Source: a virus. From it: a DNA stretch of 56,403 nucleotides. The stretch lies in the IMG/VR virus record IMGVR_UViG_3300048584_000026, positions 1 to 56,403 of that record, one strand, 5' to 3'. The translations under genes were made by a program, and so were the position numbers. Position 1 is the stretch's first letter. Every line of letters begins with the position of its first letter. The notes under the pieces were generated by a model that was not told the DNA's origin, did not search any database, and was given only the letters and a program-made list of their open reading frames with translations. Below, piece after piece: positions 48,741 through 56,403 of this stretch.

Positions 48741-49196
48741 TCAGAGCAGACGCTTGACCCGGAACGGAGCGCCCCAACGCTCCAGAGCCGCCATGCGGGT
48801 CTCGTAGGTCGTGAGACCAGCGGGCCAGACAAGCAGATCGGGGTTGAAGCAGCCGCCGCAGTAGTACGGGCCGTAGGTGTCGGCGTTGAAGCCGCCCGCA
48901 CGGGTGTCCATATCCGCCGCTGCCACGCCGACCGGGAAAGCAACCGGGCTGGGTGCCGTCTGGCTGCTCGCGCCGCCCGTGACTGCAACAGTCGCGGTCG
49001 GGTCCCACGGAACCAGATCGCCGGTCGCATCCTTGGCGAGGATGGTGAGGACCGCGATGTTCTGGTTCGTCTTGTAGAGGGCCGCCGAAGTCTTGATGTC
49101 ATCTTCGGCGGTGAAAAGCTGGGTCGGGGAGAACGAGCCTTCCAGCGTGTTCCCCTGTGCCTGCCATTCGGTGTTGCTATAGCCGTCAACAGCCAT
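48741..49196 (-). CDS. Head decoration protein, lambda gpD family
   Basis: The 151-residue product has LFTAEDDIKTSAALYKTNQN and a later NADTYGPYYCGGCFNPDLLV. This order fits gpD-type decoration proteins between protease/scaffold and capsid genes. It should stabilise the mature capsid. Confidence 0.8.
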   Translation of the reverse strand: MAVDGYSNTEWQAQGNTLEGSFSPTQLFTAEDDIKTSAALYKTNQNIAVLTILAKDATGDLVPWDPTATVAVTGGASSQTAPSPVAFPVGVAAADMDTRAGGFNADTYGPYYCGGCFNPDLLVWPAGLTTYETRMAALERWGAPFRVKRLL

Positions 49197-49244
49197 GGTG
49201 TGTGTCTCCTTGTGAAATGGTTTCCATGGAGAGCAGGATCAGGC

Positions 49245-49730
49245 TTACGCCTTCGCCTGCTCCAGCTTACGGCCCGTCGCTGCCGCCTGCGCGCCCATGA
49301 TGCGAGCGACATTGGCCGAGACAGCATCGCCATCACCGCCGCCGTCCTTGCCGTCCGGACCGACGTTCGGATGCTTGTCCGTGTCCATGGCCTGCTCGAA
49401 CTGCGACTTGCCCTTGGCCTTGTCGTCAGCGTCGTCGCCTTCCATGTACTCGTCGTCGTCCTCGTCGTCCTTCTTCTTCTTGGACTTCTTCTCGCCGCCC
49501 TTGGCCGCTTCGCCCGAGTCGTCGCCTTCCGGCTCGTCCTTCTTGGCTTCGGCCTTCGGCGAGACCTTGAGCATCGCCACGGCGTCGTCAACCGACATGT
49601 CGGTGTTGTAGGCCAGATGCTCGGCGAGACCTTCACGGCCTGCTGCTTCTTCGTGGGTCATAATGCCCTTGATACGCGCCTTCGTTTCGTTCGCAACGGC
49701 GGCCCGATCCTCGGAACTGATTTCTGCCAT
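49245..49730 (-). CDS. Nested scaffold protein (Nu3-like), internal start
   Basis: ATG 49730 lies in frame inside the protease gene and is preceded by AGGAGG at eight bases, a much stronger ribosome site than needed by chance. The 161-residue product (MAEISSEDRAAVANETKARI...) is highly charged, with a Lys/Asp/Glu-rich middle and a helical end, as expected for a scaffold. This is the lambda C/Nu3 arrangement. Confidence 0.75.
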   Translation of the reverse strand: MAEISSEDRAAVANETKARIKGIMTHEEAAGREGLAEHLAYNTDMSVDDAVAMLKVSPKAEAKKDEPEGDDSGEAAKGGEKKSKKKKDDEDDDEYMEGDDADDKAKGKSQFEQAMDTDKHPNVGPDGKDGGGDGDAVSANVARIMGAQAAATGRKLEQAKA

Positions 49731-50651
49731 GGTTACTTCCTCCTGAGAGTCCTCTACGGTGGGTTCATCTGACTTGCCAAGCTCAGCTACAAACGACGCC
49801 ACCGCCGTCGTTGGAGATTCCGCCGCGTCGATCAGGCCGAGCGACAACGCTTCCGACGGCCTCATTACACGAGCCTCGGTACCCTTGACAACACTTTCTT
49901 CGATGCCTCGAAATTCGGCCACGGCGCGATGAAACTCAGTCGCGCGCTCGTCTACCATGCTTTGCAGATACGCCCGGTCCTCCTCGGACATCGGCTCGTA
50001 CATGTTGCCGCTCGTCTTGAACTTGCCGTTCTTGATGAAATCGGTCTCGATTCCCCAGTCGGCGAGCATCTTGGCGATGTTCATGTGAAGGATGTAGACG
50101 CCGATGCTGCCGACCGATCCGGACGGTGCGCAGACGATCCGGTTGCACGGCGCTGCCAGCCAGAAGCCGCCCGAGGCGGACAGGCTGTTGACGAGCGCCA
50201 TGGTCGGCTTCTCCAGCCCCGCGATCTCGCGCGCAAGCTCGTCACACCCAGCCGCCTCGCCGCCCGGCGAATCGTGATCGAACACGATCAGGGTGACATC
50301 GGGGTCCTTGTCAGCGAGGTTCATCTGCTTCCGGATGAAATCATATCCGGTCACGAAGCCCCAGCAATAGTTGAAGCGGTTAATCAGGATGCCGTGGACA
50401 GGGATCACCGCTACGCCGTCCTGATAGATGAAGGGCTTGGTCGGGCCGTCCGGGCCATCCTCATAGCCCCACGCCCCGGCAACCTCGCCCCGAACCTCGT
50501 TCCAAGCGGCCCCCGGGTCCGTCACCTGTTCGGCTTCGCTGAGAAGCCCCATCAGCATTGATTCGGCGTGACGGTCGCTGATAAGGCAATCGCCTGCCGA
50601 CATGCGGCTAAGGGTTTTCGCCATCAGACCGCGCTTACGCAGCTTCGTCAT
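49245..50651 (-). CDS. Capsid maturation protease, S49 family (gpC-like)
   Basis: The product has 468 residues. The protease part (about 1-300) shows VAVIPVHGILINRFNY, FDHDSPGG and ALVNSLSASGGFWLAAPCNR. The catalytic serine lies in SASGG and a lysine should follow, as in SppA-type enzymes. The last third is the scaffold domain, also made separately. It should cleave portal and scaffold during head maturation. ATG overlaps the portal stop (ATGA) with GGAGG upstream. Confidence 0.9.
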   Translation of the reverse strand: MTKLRKRGLMAKTLSRMSAGDCLISDRHAESMLMGLLSEAEQVTDPGAAWNEVRGEVAGAWGYEDGPDGPTKPFIYQDGVAVIPVHGILINRFNYCWGFVTGYDFIRKQMNLADKDPDVTLIVFDHDSPGGEAAGCDELAREIAGLEKPTMALVNSLSASGGFWLAAPCNRIVCAPSGSVGSIGVYILHMNIAKMLADWGIETDFIKNGKFKTSGNMYEPMSEEDRAYLQSMVDERATEFHRAVAEFRGIEESVVKGTEARVMRPSEALSLGLIDAAESPTTAVASFVAELGKSDEPTVEDSQEEVTMAEISSEDRAAVANETKARIKGIMTHEEAAGREGLAEHLAYNTDMSVDDAVAMLKVSPKAEAKKDEPEGDDSGEAAKGGEKKSKKKKDDEDDDEYMEGDDADDKAKGKSQFEQAMDTDKHPNVGPDGKDGGGDGDAVSANVARIMGAQAAATGRKLEQAKA

Positions 50652-52423
50652 TGTGTGCCTCCATTGCCGCCCAGTACCATGTCGCCGAAGTGCCGCGCAA
50701 GCTCCGAGGGGAGGCGTACCGTGACGCTATCCCCATCGTCGTCCATTTCGGTCTCGTCCTGCTGCTCCTGAGCCTCCTGAGCGTCCTCCTGAGCCTGATC
50801 GCCCCCTTGGCCGGTGTTGCCCTTGTTGGTCCCCATGTCGAACACCAGAGAGCGTTCTGACATGACCCCGGCCTCCAGCGCCTTCTGCTCGAAAATCTCG
50901 CGCCAGTCCTCGCCCAGACGCCCGATCTCGATCTCGTAGGTGGACAGGCCCGCCTTGATCCGGAGGATCGCGGCCTGCGTTTCCTTGAGTTCGTCGATCT
51001 GCCCGGTGCCGGTGCCGATCCACGAGCAACGGCTGAACGCCTCGCGCATCAGGGGCCGGTAGTAGTCGTCACGGGTGAAGCCCGGCGGAAGCGGGACCTC
51101 CCCCTGCGAAATGAACTCCTCAAGCACGTTGCCGTAGATCGCGTTCGCCAGACGATCCGCGACCATCTTCTTGCGCGCGCGCATCGACCGGCGAGTGTTC
51201 TCCGTAGAGAGCTTCGCGGTCGCGTAGGACATCCGCGAATAGTCGCGGCTGAACTCGGCATAGTCCAGACCGAGAGCGGCGGCTGTGTGCCGAAGCAGCG
51301 AAGCCTCGAAATCAGTTCCGACTCCGCCGGGCGTACCGAGCGTTTTCATGTTCAGCTTGGTGCCGGGGTACAGGTGCGGGATCATCGCGCCGTCGAGCGC
51401 GATGTTCTCTGCCCCGGACAGGTACTTCTGCAAGCCCGCCAGATAGGCCCCGATGGCATCGTTCAAGGATTCCGCGTTCGAGGCGTCTCCGCCCATGGCG
51501 ACAATCATTTCCGCCGTCGGCATCTCCGATTCGATGGCAGCGCAGTAGGTCGCATTGATGACCGCGTTCTGGAGAACCACGTCCTGCAAGTGCTTGGTCA
51601 TCCGCATACGCTTGAGGGCTGCGACCATATCGGCCACGCCGCGATGCTGATCCGGGAAAAGCTGCTCGATGATATGGACGACTTGCGGACGACCCCACGG
51701 CTTGTAGCGAGGGACGTAGGCGAAATCGAGCATGTCGTATGCGCCGGGCCAGAAGGCGTTCGGGTGGTTCCGCTGGAAGTAGTATCCAACGGGCTTGCCC
51801 CGTGCATCGACCTTGACCCCGCGCCGCATATCGCGCGTGTCGCTTTGCCAGTCCGGGTTACGGAGACGGCTGGGATCGACCGACTGGAAGCATGTCTTGA
51901 TCGGTCGCCCGGCGGAGCGATCCCACTCCGAGGTCTCGATGATCTCCCCAGTCATCACGAACCCGGCTACGCCGAGCCTGATCTTGCCGGTGAACGTGTT
52001 CATGCCTGCCGCGTCAAGGTAGCAGGCTTCGCTCTCGGCGATCAGGTGGAACCGATCTTCGATCACTCGCTGGGCCGCGTCCGCCCACTCTTTCGTCGCG
52101 CCGGGGATCATCTTCCACGCGATCTTGGCGTTCAGCCGGTACTGCGCGCCAACAATCGAATCCATGTGCGTCTGGATCGCGCCACGGGCATAGCCATCGT
52201 TGATGACCATATCCTTCGCCCGCGCGTCAGCAGGCTCCTTGACCGAGTTGATAGCCCGGTCAGGCGGGACCGCAGCCACGTCCCAGTTGTGGGTCTCCCG
52301 GCTGGTACGTTCTGCGCCCTCCAGTCCGCCGCCGAGCGCCTGCTCGCTGCTACGGTAAATCTGGATGTCGGTCCGGCCACGGGTTGCTTTGCCGAAGTCG
52401 AAAATCTGCTGTTCAGCGTTCAT
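50648..52423 (-). CDS. Portal protein, lambda gpB family
   Basis: ATG 52423 (MNAEQQIFDFGKA) has GGAGGA upstream. The 591-residue product shows RAKDMVINDGYARGAIQTHM, DSIVGAQYRLNA, TSEWDRSAGRP and GVGTDFEASLLRHTAAALGL followed by DYAEFSRDYSRMSYA, all typical of lambda-type portals. The dodecameric ring at one vertex admits DNA and joins the tail. Confidence 0.93.
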   Translation of the reverse strand: MNAEQQIFDFGKATRGRTDIQIYRSSEQALGGGLEGAERTSRETHNWDVAAVPPDRAINSVKEPADARAKDMVINDGYARGAIQTHMDSIVGAQYRLNAKIAWKMIPGATKEWADAAQRVIEDRFHLIAESEACYLDAAGMNTFTGKIRLGVAGFVMTGEIIETSEWDRSAGRPIKTCFQSVDPSRLRNPDWQSDTRDMRRGVKVDARGKPVGYYFQRNHPNAFWPGAYDMLDFAYVPRYKPWGRPQVVHIIEQLFPDQHRGVADMVAALKRMRMTKHLQDVVLQNAVINATYCAAIESEMPTAEMIVAMGGDASNAESLNDAIGAYLAGLQKYLSGAENIALDGAMIPHLYPGTKLNMKTLGTPGGVGTDFEASLLRHTAAALGLDYAEFSRDYSRMSYATAKLSTENTRRSMRARKKMVADRLANAIYGNVLEEFISQGEVPLPPGFTRDDYYRPLMREAFSRCSWIGTGTGQIDELKETQAAILRIKAGLSTYEIEIGRLGEDWREIFEQKALEAGVMSERSLVFDMGTNKGNTGQGGDQAQEDAQEAQEQQDETEMDDDGDSVTVRLPSELARHFGDMVLGGNGGTQ

Positions 52424-52674
52424 CGGGGGGTCCTCCGCCCAAACAGAAACCGGATTGGCCCGCGATACTGGGCGAAGGCCGACCCTGTACACTGGGCCTT
52501 CTCGTTTTCCAACTGGCTGATGTAGGAGAGAAGGCTGTTGATCGAGACCTTGGAGTAAGACACGCTCTCCCCGTTCTGGTCAACGATCCTCGAAACCATC
52601 TGGCCGGTCATAAGCTCGTCGTACGCCTTGCGGGCAGCGGCGAGGCGCGCGTCGATAGTGTTGCAGTCTGCCAT
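52420..52674 (-). CDS. gpW-like head-tail joining protein
   Basis: ATG 52674 has GAGGA seven bases upstream. The 84-residue product has TIDARLAAARKAYDELMTGQ and VSYSKVSINSLLSYISQLEN, the two-helix plus hairpin pattern of gpW. It sits between terminase and portal exactly as in lambda. Confidence 0.85.
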   Translation of the reverse strand: MADCNTIDARLAAARKAYDELMTGQMVSRIVDQNGESVSYSKVSINSLLSYISQLENEKAQCTGSAFAQYRGPIRFLFGRRTPR

Positions 52675-52684
52675 GGGCCAGTCC

Positions 52685-54883
52685 TCAAGCAATCTTGGAA
52701 GCGATTTCGCTCAGGTCATAACGGGTTTTCTTGCGCTCTGCAAATGCTTCGCTGCCCTGCCGGATGATAAACGGGTTGTCGGGGTCGTCCGGATCGGCCC
52801 AGACCGGAACTCGGTTCCAAAAACTAGGCCGCTCGCAGCGGATGTACTTGGTCATACATAGACCAATGGCGTAATACAGCAAGTCCCATGCTTCGTTGTT
52901 CCTGACGCCGGGTGCTTTGACCCAGCCCTTTTCTTTCAGGACCTCGGAGCAGAACTCCTTGAACAGCCAAGCCGGGTTCCACTTGGGGATTCTTACCATG
53001 CCTTTATTAGGCACTTCGGAGGAAAGTCTGTTGTTCGCTTCGTTCTTCAACTGATTCGAGTTCAACTGCCAGACCGGAACGTCACCGCGCGCCGTGGCAA
53101 GGTTCTTCCTGTCACTGGCGTCAGGGAAAGTCTCCCGGACCTGAGGCGCGTTGGGCGTACCCGTACCCTTGAGCAGCAGGAAACGATTTCCGAGTCCAAC
53201 AGCCTTGAGGGTGCGCCAGAACGCATAAGCGTTCGCAGTCACGCCAGCCTTACCCCCGGAGTCGCAACCCGCGATCCGGATAGCCATACGCGTATCACGA
53301 CCCTGCATAGGGTAGCTGCGCTTCACGACTTGATCTGTCAGGAGGTCCCAGTCCTCTAGGTAGGTCCCCGGCTTGACCCACTGGACATCGCCATCCTCGT
53401 CCTTGCGCTTCGACTTGCGAATGTCGAACCGCTCCACCAGCACGAGGTCATAAGGCTCGCCGGGAACAACGCCCCAGACCTGTACGACGAACATGTTCTT
53501 CTGCACGTCGATAGTAGCCAGAAGAAAAGCGATCTCGGAAATGATTTCAATCTCGCCGGTCTCAGGGTTGCGTCCGAAGTCCTCCGCCCGAGAGATCAGG
53601 TCCTCTGGGGTGCGTTCGGCTTCGGCAGCCTTCGGCTTATAGGGCCGCCCCAAGTCGGTGTTGTAGAACTTGCGCAGCGGCTCCTCGTTCAGTGTGGAGT
53701 CAAACTCCTCCTCCGCTGTCAGGTATGCTGCGACCAGTTTCGGCCAGTTGGTGAAGGCCGCAGAGCATCCCTCCAGCCAATAGCTCGCATACTTCGACCG
53801 GCGGGGATTGCCGATGACGCGGCCTGCCTCGATCCGGCAGCCGTCAGGCAGCCAGAGACCGTTCTGGGCGAGCGTGAACCGCTCGTCAGGGTGAATCTTG
53901 CCCTCGCAAACAGGACACTTGAGGCGGACGGTCTCGGCGGCATCAAGGCCGTTCGCAAACGGGTCCCACTCCAGCAGTTCAAACCGAGGCTCGAAATACT
54001 CGCCACATCTGCCGCAAGGAATGTACCAGCGCCGACGGTCGCCGCGATTGTACAGGGCCAGAATCCCCGTGGTCGGGGGTGCCTCGTGCGCTGTCTTGGG
54101 GACGTAACGAAAGTCCGTAATCGCGCGGCTGGGGGAGGACTCGCAGAGGGTCATCGCGAAAGAGCCGTACGAGGTCGTGCGCTTGGTCGCCAAGTCGAAA
54201 GGGTCGCCTTCCCCGTCGATGTCATCCTCCATGCGGTCGCGGTCAGTCAGCGCGATCCGGGGGATAGGCTTACCGGCGAGTTCGGCTTTCGTCGGCCACG
54301 CGAGGCCAAGGATCGTTCCGTTCTTGTAGTGCTTGTCGAACTTGTTGTCCGCGTCACGGCTCTCCAGAAGCTCTTTGCCCACAAGCTCAGAGTCCCGGTG
54401 CAAGCGGTCGATACGCCGGTTTGAGAAGTCGCGGGCGTTGCCCTGCGTCGGGGAGAAGATGGTCATGTCCGACGGCTCTGCGCGAACCGAGTAGCCTGCC
54501 CAGTTCAGGATCAACTCGGTTTTGCCGCACTGGGCCGGACCCACAAAGATAACCGCATCAAGCTCCGGGTCCACCAGCTTGTCCAACGGCTCCCGAAGGT
54601 ACGGCGCATACGAAAAGCGCCAAGGCCCGACGTAGCCCGGCGCGTTGTTCAGGTAGCGTTCTTGCTCCGTCCATTCAGACGGCTTACGGTGATCGGGATC
54701 GAGCCATATCTGCTCGACGGTCCGGCAGACTACATCACCGAGATCGCTATAGCCCGTTATACTGGTCCTCGGTTTCCGGGGAGCCAAGAAGGCCAGTTCC
54801 TCGCTCGTCAACCGGCTCGTGTTCACGAACGAGGAGAGGGCCGTCAGGTCCATGTCCTGCGTCGTACTCGGGGCCGTCGCCAT
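52685..54883 (-). CDS. Terminase large subunit, GpA family
   Basis: The product has 732 residues. The N-terminal ATPase has Walker A GPAQCGKT (115-122) and a following SVRAEPSDMTIFSPTQGNAR. A zinc-type cluster CGRC (near 285) and CPVC (near 320) is typical of gpA-type enzymes. The C-terminal nuclease has ATIDVQKNMFVVQVWG and AGCDSGGKAGVTANAYAFW. It packages DNA into the prohead and cuts it at the ends. Two palindrome sites lie in the gene (53179 perfect, 53538 with one mismatch). Confidence 0.93.
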   Translation of the reverse strand: MATAPSTTQDMDLTALSSFVNTSRLTSEELAFLAPRKPRTSITGYSDLGDVVCRTVEQIWLDPDHRKPSEWTEQERYLNNAPGYVGPWRFSYAPYLREPLDKLVDPELDAVIFVGPAQCGKTELILNWAGYSVRAEPSDMTIFSPTQGNARDFSNRRIDRLHRDSELVGKELLESRDADNKFDKHYKNGTILGLAWPTKAELAGKPIPRIALTDRDRMEDDIDGEGDPFDLATKRTTSYGSFAMTLCESSPSRAITDFRYVPKTAHEAPPTTGILALYNRGDRRRWYIPCGRCGEYFEPRFELLEWDPFANGLDAAETVRLKCPVCEGKIHPDERFTLAQNGLWLPDGCRIEAGRVIGNPRRSKYASYWLEGCSAAFTNWPKLVAAYLTAEEEFDSTLNEEPLRKFYNTDLGRPYKPKAAEAERTPEDLISRAEDFGRNPETGEIEIISEIAFLLATIDVQKNMFVVQVWGVVPGEPYDLVLVERFDIRKSKRKDEDGDVQWVKPGTYLEDWDLLTDQVVKRSYPMQGRDTRMAIRIAGCDSGGKAGVTANAYAFWRTLKAVGLGNRFLLLKGTGTPNAPQVRETFPDASDRKNLATARGDVPVWQLNSNQLKNEANNRLSSEVPNKGMVRIPKWNPAWLFKEFCSEVLKEKGWVKAPGVRNNEAWDLLYYAIGLCMTKYIRCERPSFWNRVPVWADPDDPDNPFIIRQGSEAFAERKKTRYDLSEIASKIA
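53179..53191. repeat. Dispersed 13-bp palindrome, perfect copy (GGAAACGATTTCC)
   Basis: Inside the terminase gene, read as GNRF, again a frame different from EIIS. Confidence 0.7.
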
Positions 54884-55421
54884 ATCCTTCGAACTCCTTC
54901 ATAATCGCTTTGCGTCCCTCCACCAGCGCGCCTTCGACGACGCGGCGAACAACGGCCTTCTGCTCTCGGCTCAGGCCCGCTTCGCGCTCGATTGTGTCAG
55001 GTAGCAGCAGGAGGATCATACGGACGCTGTTGAACAGCACTGAGATCAGCCGCACAACGCGGCTGGTGCGCCAGAGATCACCGATCATCTCCTCGTACGA
55101 CGCACGGGTTTTTTGGGCGCTCCAGAAGGCGTTCTGGAGCATCGGCGGGAGGTCTGAGTGGTTCATGTTCATAATGACGCGCTCGATGTCGTAGCCCGGC
55201 TTGACAAGCCGGGTAGCGGCCTCTGGGACCGAGTAGATCGGCGTACCCCGGCGGCGACCGACCGGCACAAGGCTGGAGACCTTGCTGGTGACGACCTTAG
55301 GGTCCATTTTGAACATGATGGCAAGCTGACGGATAGTCGCGCCCTCGTAGATGATCGCCGAGCTTTCGGGATCGTCCGACCGGACCAGATTTTCGTCTTG
55401 CTTACGTGCCGCCGAAGCCAC
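54747..55421 (-). CDS. Terminase small subunit-like protein (DUF1441 type)
   Basis: GTG 55421 follows the upstream stop TAA directly, with AAAGG in range. The 224-residue product has an N-terminal HTH (GATIRQLAIMFKMDPKVVTSKV) for DNA recognition and a helical oligomerisation region (REAGLSREQKAVVRRVVEGA). It ends in an acidic tail (ETEDQYNGL). It overlaps the large-subunit gene by 137 bases. It should recognise packaging sites and load the large subunit. Confidence 0.8.
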   Translation of the reverse strand: MASAARKQDENLVRSDDPESSAIIYEGATIRQLAIMFKMDPKVVTSKVSSLVPVGRRRGTPIYSVPEAATRLVKPGYDIERVIMNMNHSDLPPMLQNAFWSAQKTRASYEEMIGDLWRTSRVVRLISVLFNSVRMILLLLPDTIEREAGLSREQKAVVRRVVEGALVEGRKAIMKEFEGYGDGPEYDAGHGPDGPLLVREHEPVDERGTGLLGSPETEDQYNGL

Positions 55422-55661
55422 TTATAGACCTTTCCAGATTTTGTATCGCGCGTTGTGAATCGCGTCCTCGACCGTAGGACCTTCTGCACAGGCATACAGG
55501 GTACCGGGCGACAACACAACCGACGGACCGTCGCCGGGAGCATAGAGCGAGCAATAGAACGGCCCGCTCTCCCCTCCGTTGATGGCGAACAATGCGCTGA
55601 TGTAGGTACGCTCGCTAGTCAAAAGCCGCAGCAAGTGAGGCTCGATCTGAGGTCTGGGCAT
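55422..55661 (-). CDS. Small orphan protein before the terminase genes (79 aa)
   Basis: AAGGAGTCGAGAC precedes ATG 55661. The product has a helical start (EPHLLRLLTSERTYISALFA) and a beta-rich middle (GPSVVLSPGTLYACAEGPTV). It overlaps the helicase end by 47 bases. Function unknown. Confidence 0.6.
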   Translation of the reverse strand: MPRPQIEPHLLRLLTSERTYISALFAINGGESGPFYCSLYAPGDGPSVVLSPGTLYACAEGPTVEDAIHNARYKIWKGL

Positions 55662-56403
55662 GTCTCGACTCCTTGGGCTGGCCGGTTATCTCGGCCCGCA
55701 TATCCATGATGTAGCGGAAAAGCGCGTTCTGTGCATCCTCTTTCGATTGCAGGCGCTTGACGGCAACCTCGTCAGCAGAACCAGAGACGACCAGCGGCCA
55801 CGAGCGGACCGGGCGCGTCTGGCCTTGGCGGGCAAGGCGCTTGTGAATCTGGTACCACTTCTCGTAGCTCCAGAACATGTCGAAGATCGCGATGTCGTGG
55901 CCCGGCCCCTTTTGGAGGTTCAGGCCGAACTCGCTGCCCTGCGGGTGCGCCGCAAGCAGGCCGATCTTGCCCTTGTTCCATGCCTCCTGCTGGCTTCCCT
56001 GCCGGTCCATGACTTGCATTTTCGGAAATGCTTTCTTGAGCCGGGCGAGGCTTGACTGCCACCAGTACACCAGAAAAATCGGCTCGCCATGAAGCTCGTC
56101 GATTAGCTGCCGTAGCTCCTCGATCTTATGGTCATGGATCAGGCGGGCCTTCTTCTTGTCGTCGTAGACCGATCCGGAGCAGAACTGGAGGAGCTTCTGG
56201 CTCAGGCTCGCCGGACTGTCTGCGTCGATAAAGTCCTCGGGGCTGTCCGGGAGCCTGCTGAAATCAGCGTCAGGCCGCAGCCGCAGGATTCGGCTCTCGA
56301 TGAACTGGCGCTCCATTTCACGAAGCTCGGGGCCTAGCTCGATCTTGCGCGTCAGGTCCGCCCAGCCAGTCGCGACCGGAGGTAGGTGATCTTCTGCTTT
56401 CGC
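55615..56403 (-). CDS. SNF2/SF2-type helicase, C-terminal part (truncated by window)
   Basis: The open frame runs to the window edge; 262 codons are visible. They contain EPIFLVYWWQSSLARLKKAF (motif IV region), GSEFGLNLQKGPGHDIAIFD (motif V region) and YQIHKRLARQGQTRPVRSWP (motif VI with the arginine finger). This is the second RecA lobe of a phage SNF2-like helicase. The ATP-binding lobe lies beyond the window. The family usually acts in recombination-dependent replication next to a Cas4-like nuclease and a VRR-type nuclease. Confidence 0.85.
   Translation of the reverse strand, partial: AKAEDHLPPVATGWADLTRKIELGPELREMERQFIESRILRLRPDADFSRLPDSPEDFIDADSPASLSQKLLQFCSGSVYDDKKKARLIHDHKIEELRQLIDELHGEPIFLVYWWQSSLARLKKAFPKMQVMDRQGSQQEAWNKGKIGLLAAHPQGSEFGLNLQKGPGHDIAIFDMFWSYEKWYQIHKRLARQGQTRPVRSWPLVVSGSADEVAVKRLQSKEDAQNALFRYIMDMRAEITGQPKESRHAQTSDRASLAAAFD

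Noticed and set aside
1-56403. tRNA genes, integrase, attachment sites, insertion sequences
   Set aside because: None could be recognised on either strand by reading; lysogeny cannot be supported from this window.

Overview
The window is most of a tailed double-stranded DNA phage genome (siphovirus type). GC is about 60% by eye. No rRNA, tRNA, integrase or CRISPR array was seen. A GapR/DUF2312-type nucleoid protein, DUF2793 and DUF2163/BR0599-type tail proteins and DUF2800/DUF2815 replication proteins point to an alphaproteobacterial host, possibly a sphingomonad or a relative. That host call is inference. Both ends cut genes: the N-terminus of a leftward gene at position 1 and the C-terminal half of a leftward SNF2-type helicase at 56403. 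Both belong to the same replication-side gene order, so the ends may lie close together in a circular or permuted genome. They do not join in frame directly, so some sequence is missing.

Layout. (1) 1-5597, leftward: methyltransferase, Pol I-family polymerase, DUF2815 ssDNA-binding-type protein, DUF2800 Cas4-like nuclease and a small Ala/Lys-rich protein, separated by strong hairpins. (2) 5598-8694, rightward: a small HTH regulator, a primase-helicase and a short ORF. (3) 8624-11929, leftward: HNH endonuclease, cupin-like protein and small orphans. (4) 11930-12838, non-coding: nine copies of an 11-bp iteron, including a perfect 35-bp inverted repeat, beside AT-rich DNA; this is the best origin candidate. 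(5) 12839-18510, leftward: twelve compositionally distinct orphan genes. (6) 18511-19085, non-coding and repeat-rich, between divergent operons. (7) 19086-29391, rightward early/accessory operon: HNH endonuclease, acyl carrier protein, Toprim protein, MazG, GapR-like, ParB-like and SLOG/DUF1273 proteins, and many orphans. (8) 29507-55661, leftward: spanins, endolysin, holin-like proteins, tail fibre and tip, tape measure, lambda-type tail chaperone with a -1 frameshift, tail tube, completion proteins, lambda-type capsid E/D/C-Nu3 module, portal, gpW and terminase. (9) 55615-56403, helicase fragment.

The most unusual signal is a 13-bp palindrome, GGAAAYNRTTTCC, mostly GGAAATSATTTCC. It occurs 13 times perfectly and 17 times with one mismatch, scattered over the whole window in both coding and non-coding DNA, about one per 1.9 kb. 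By simple base statistics about 0.01 perfect copies are expected. It resembles in distribution the mycobacteriophage stoperators or a ParB/nucleoid-protein site family. The phage encodes three plausible DNA-binding partners: the HTH protein at 5755, GapR-like at 27177 and ParB-like at 27516. The binding protein is unknown.
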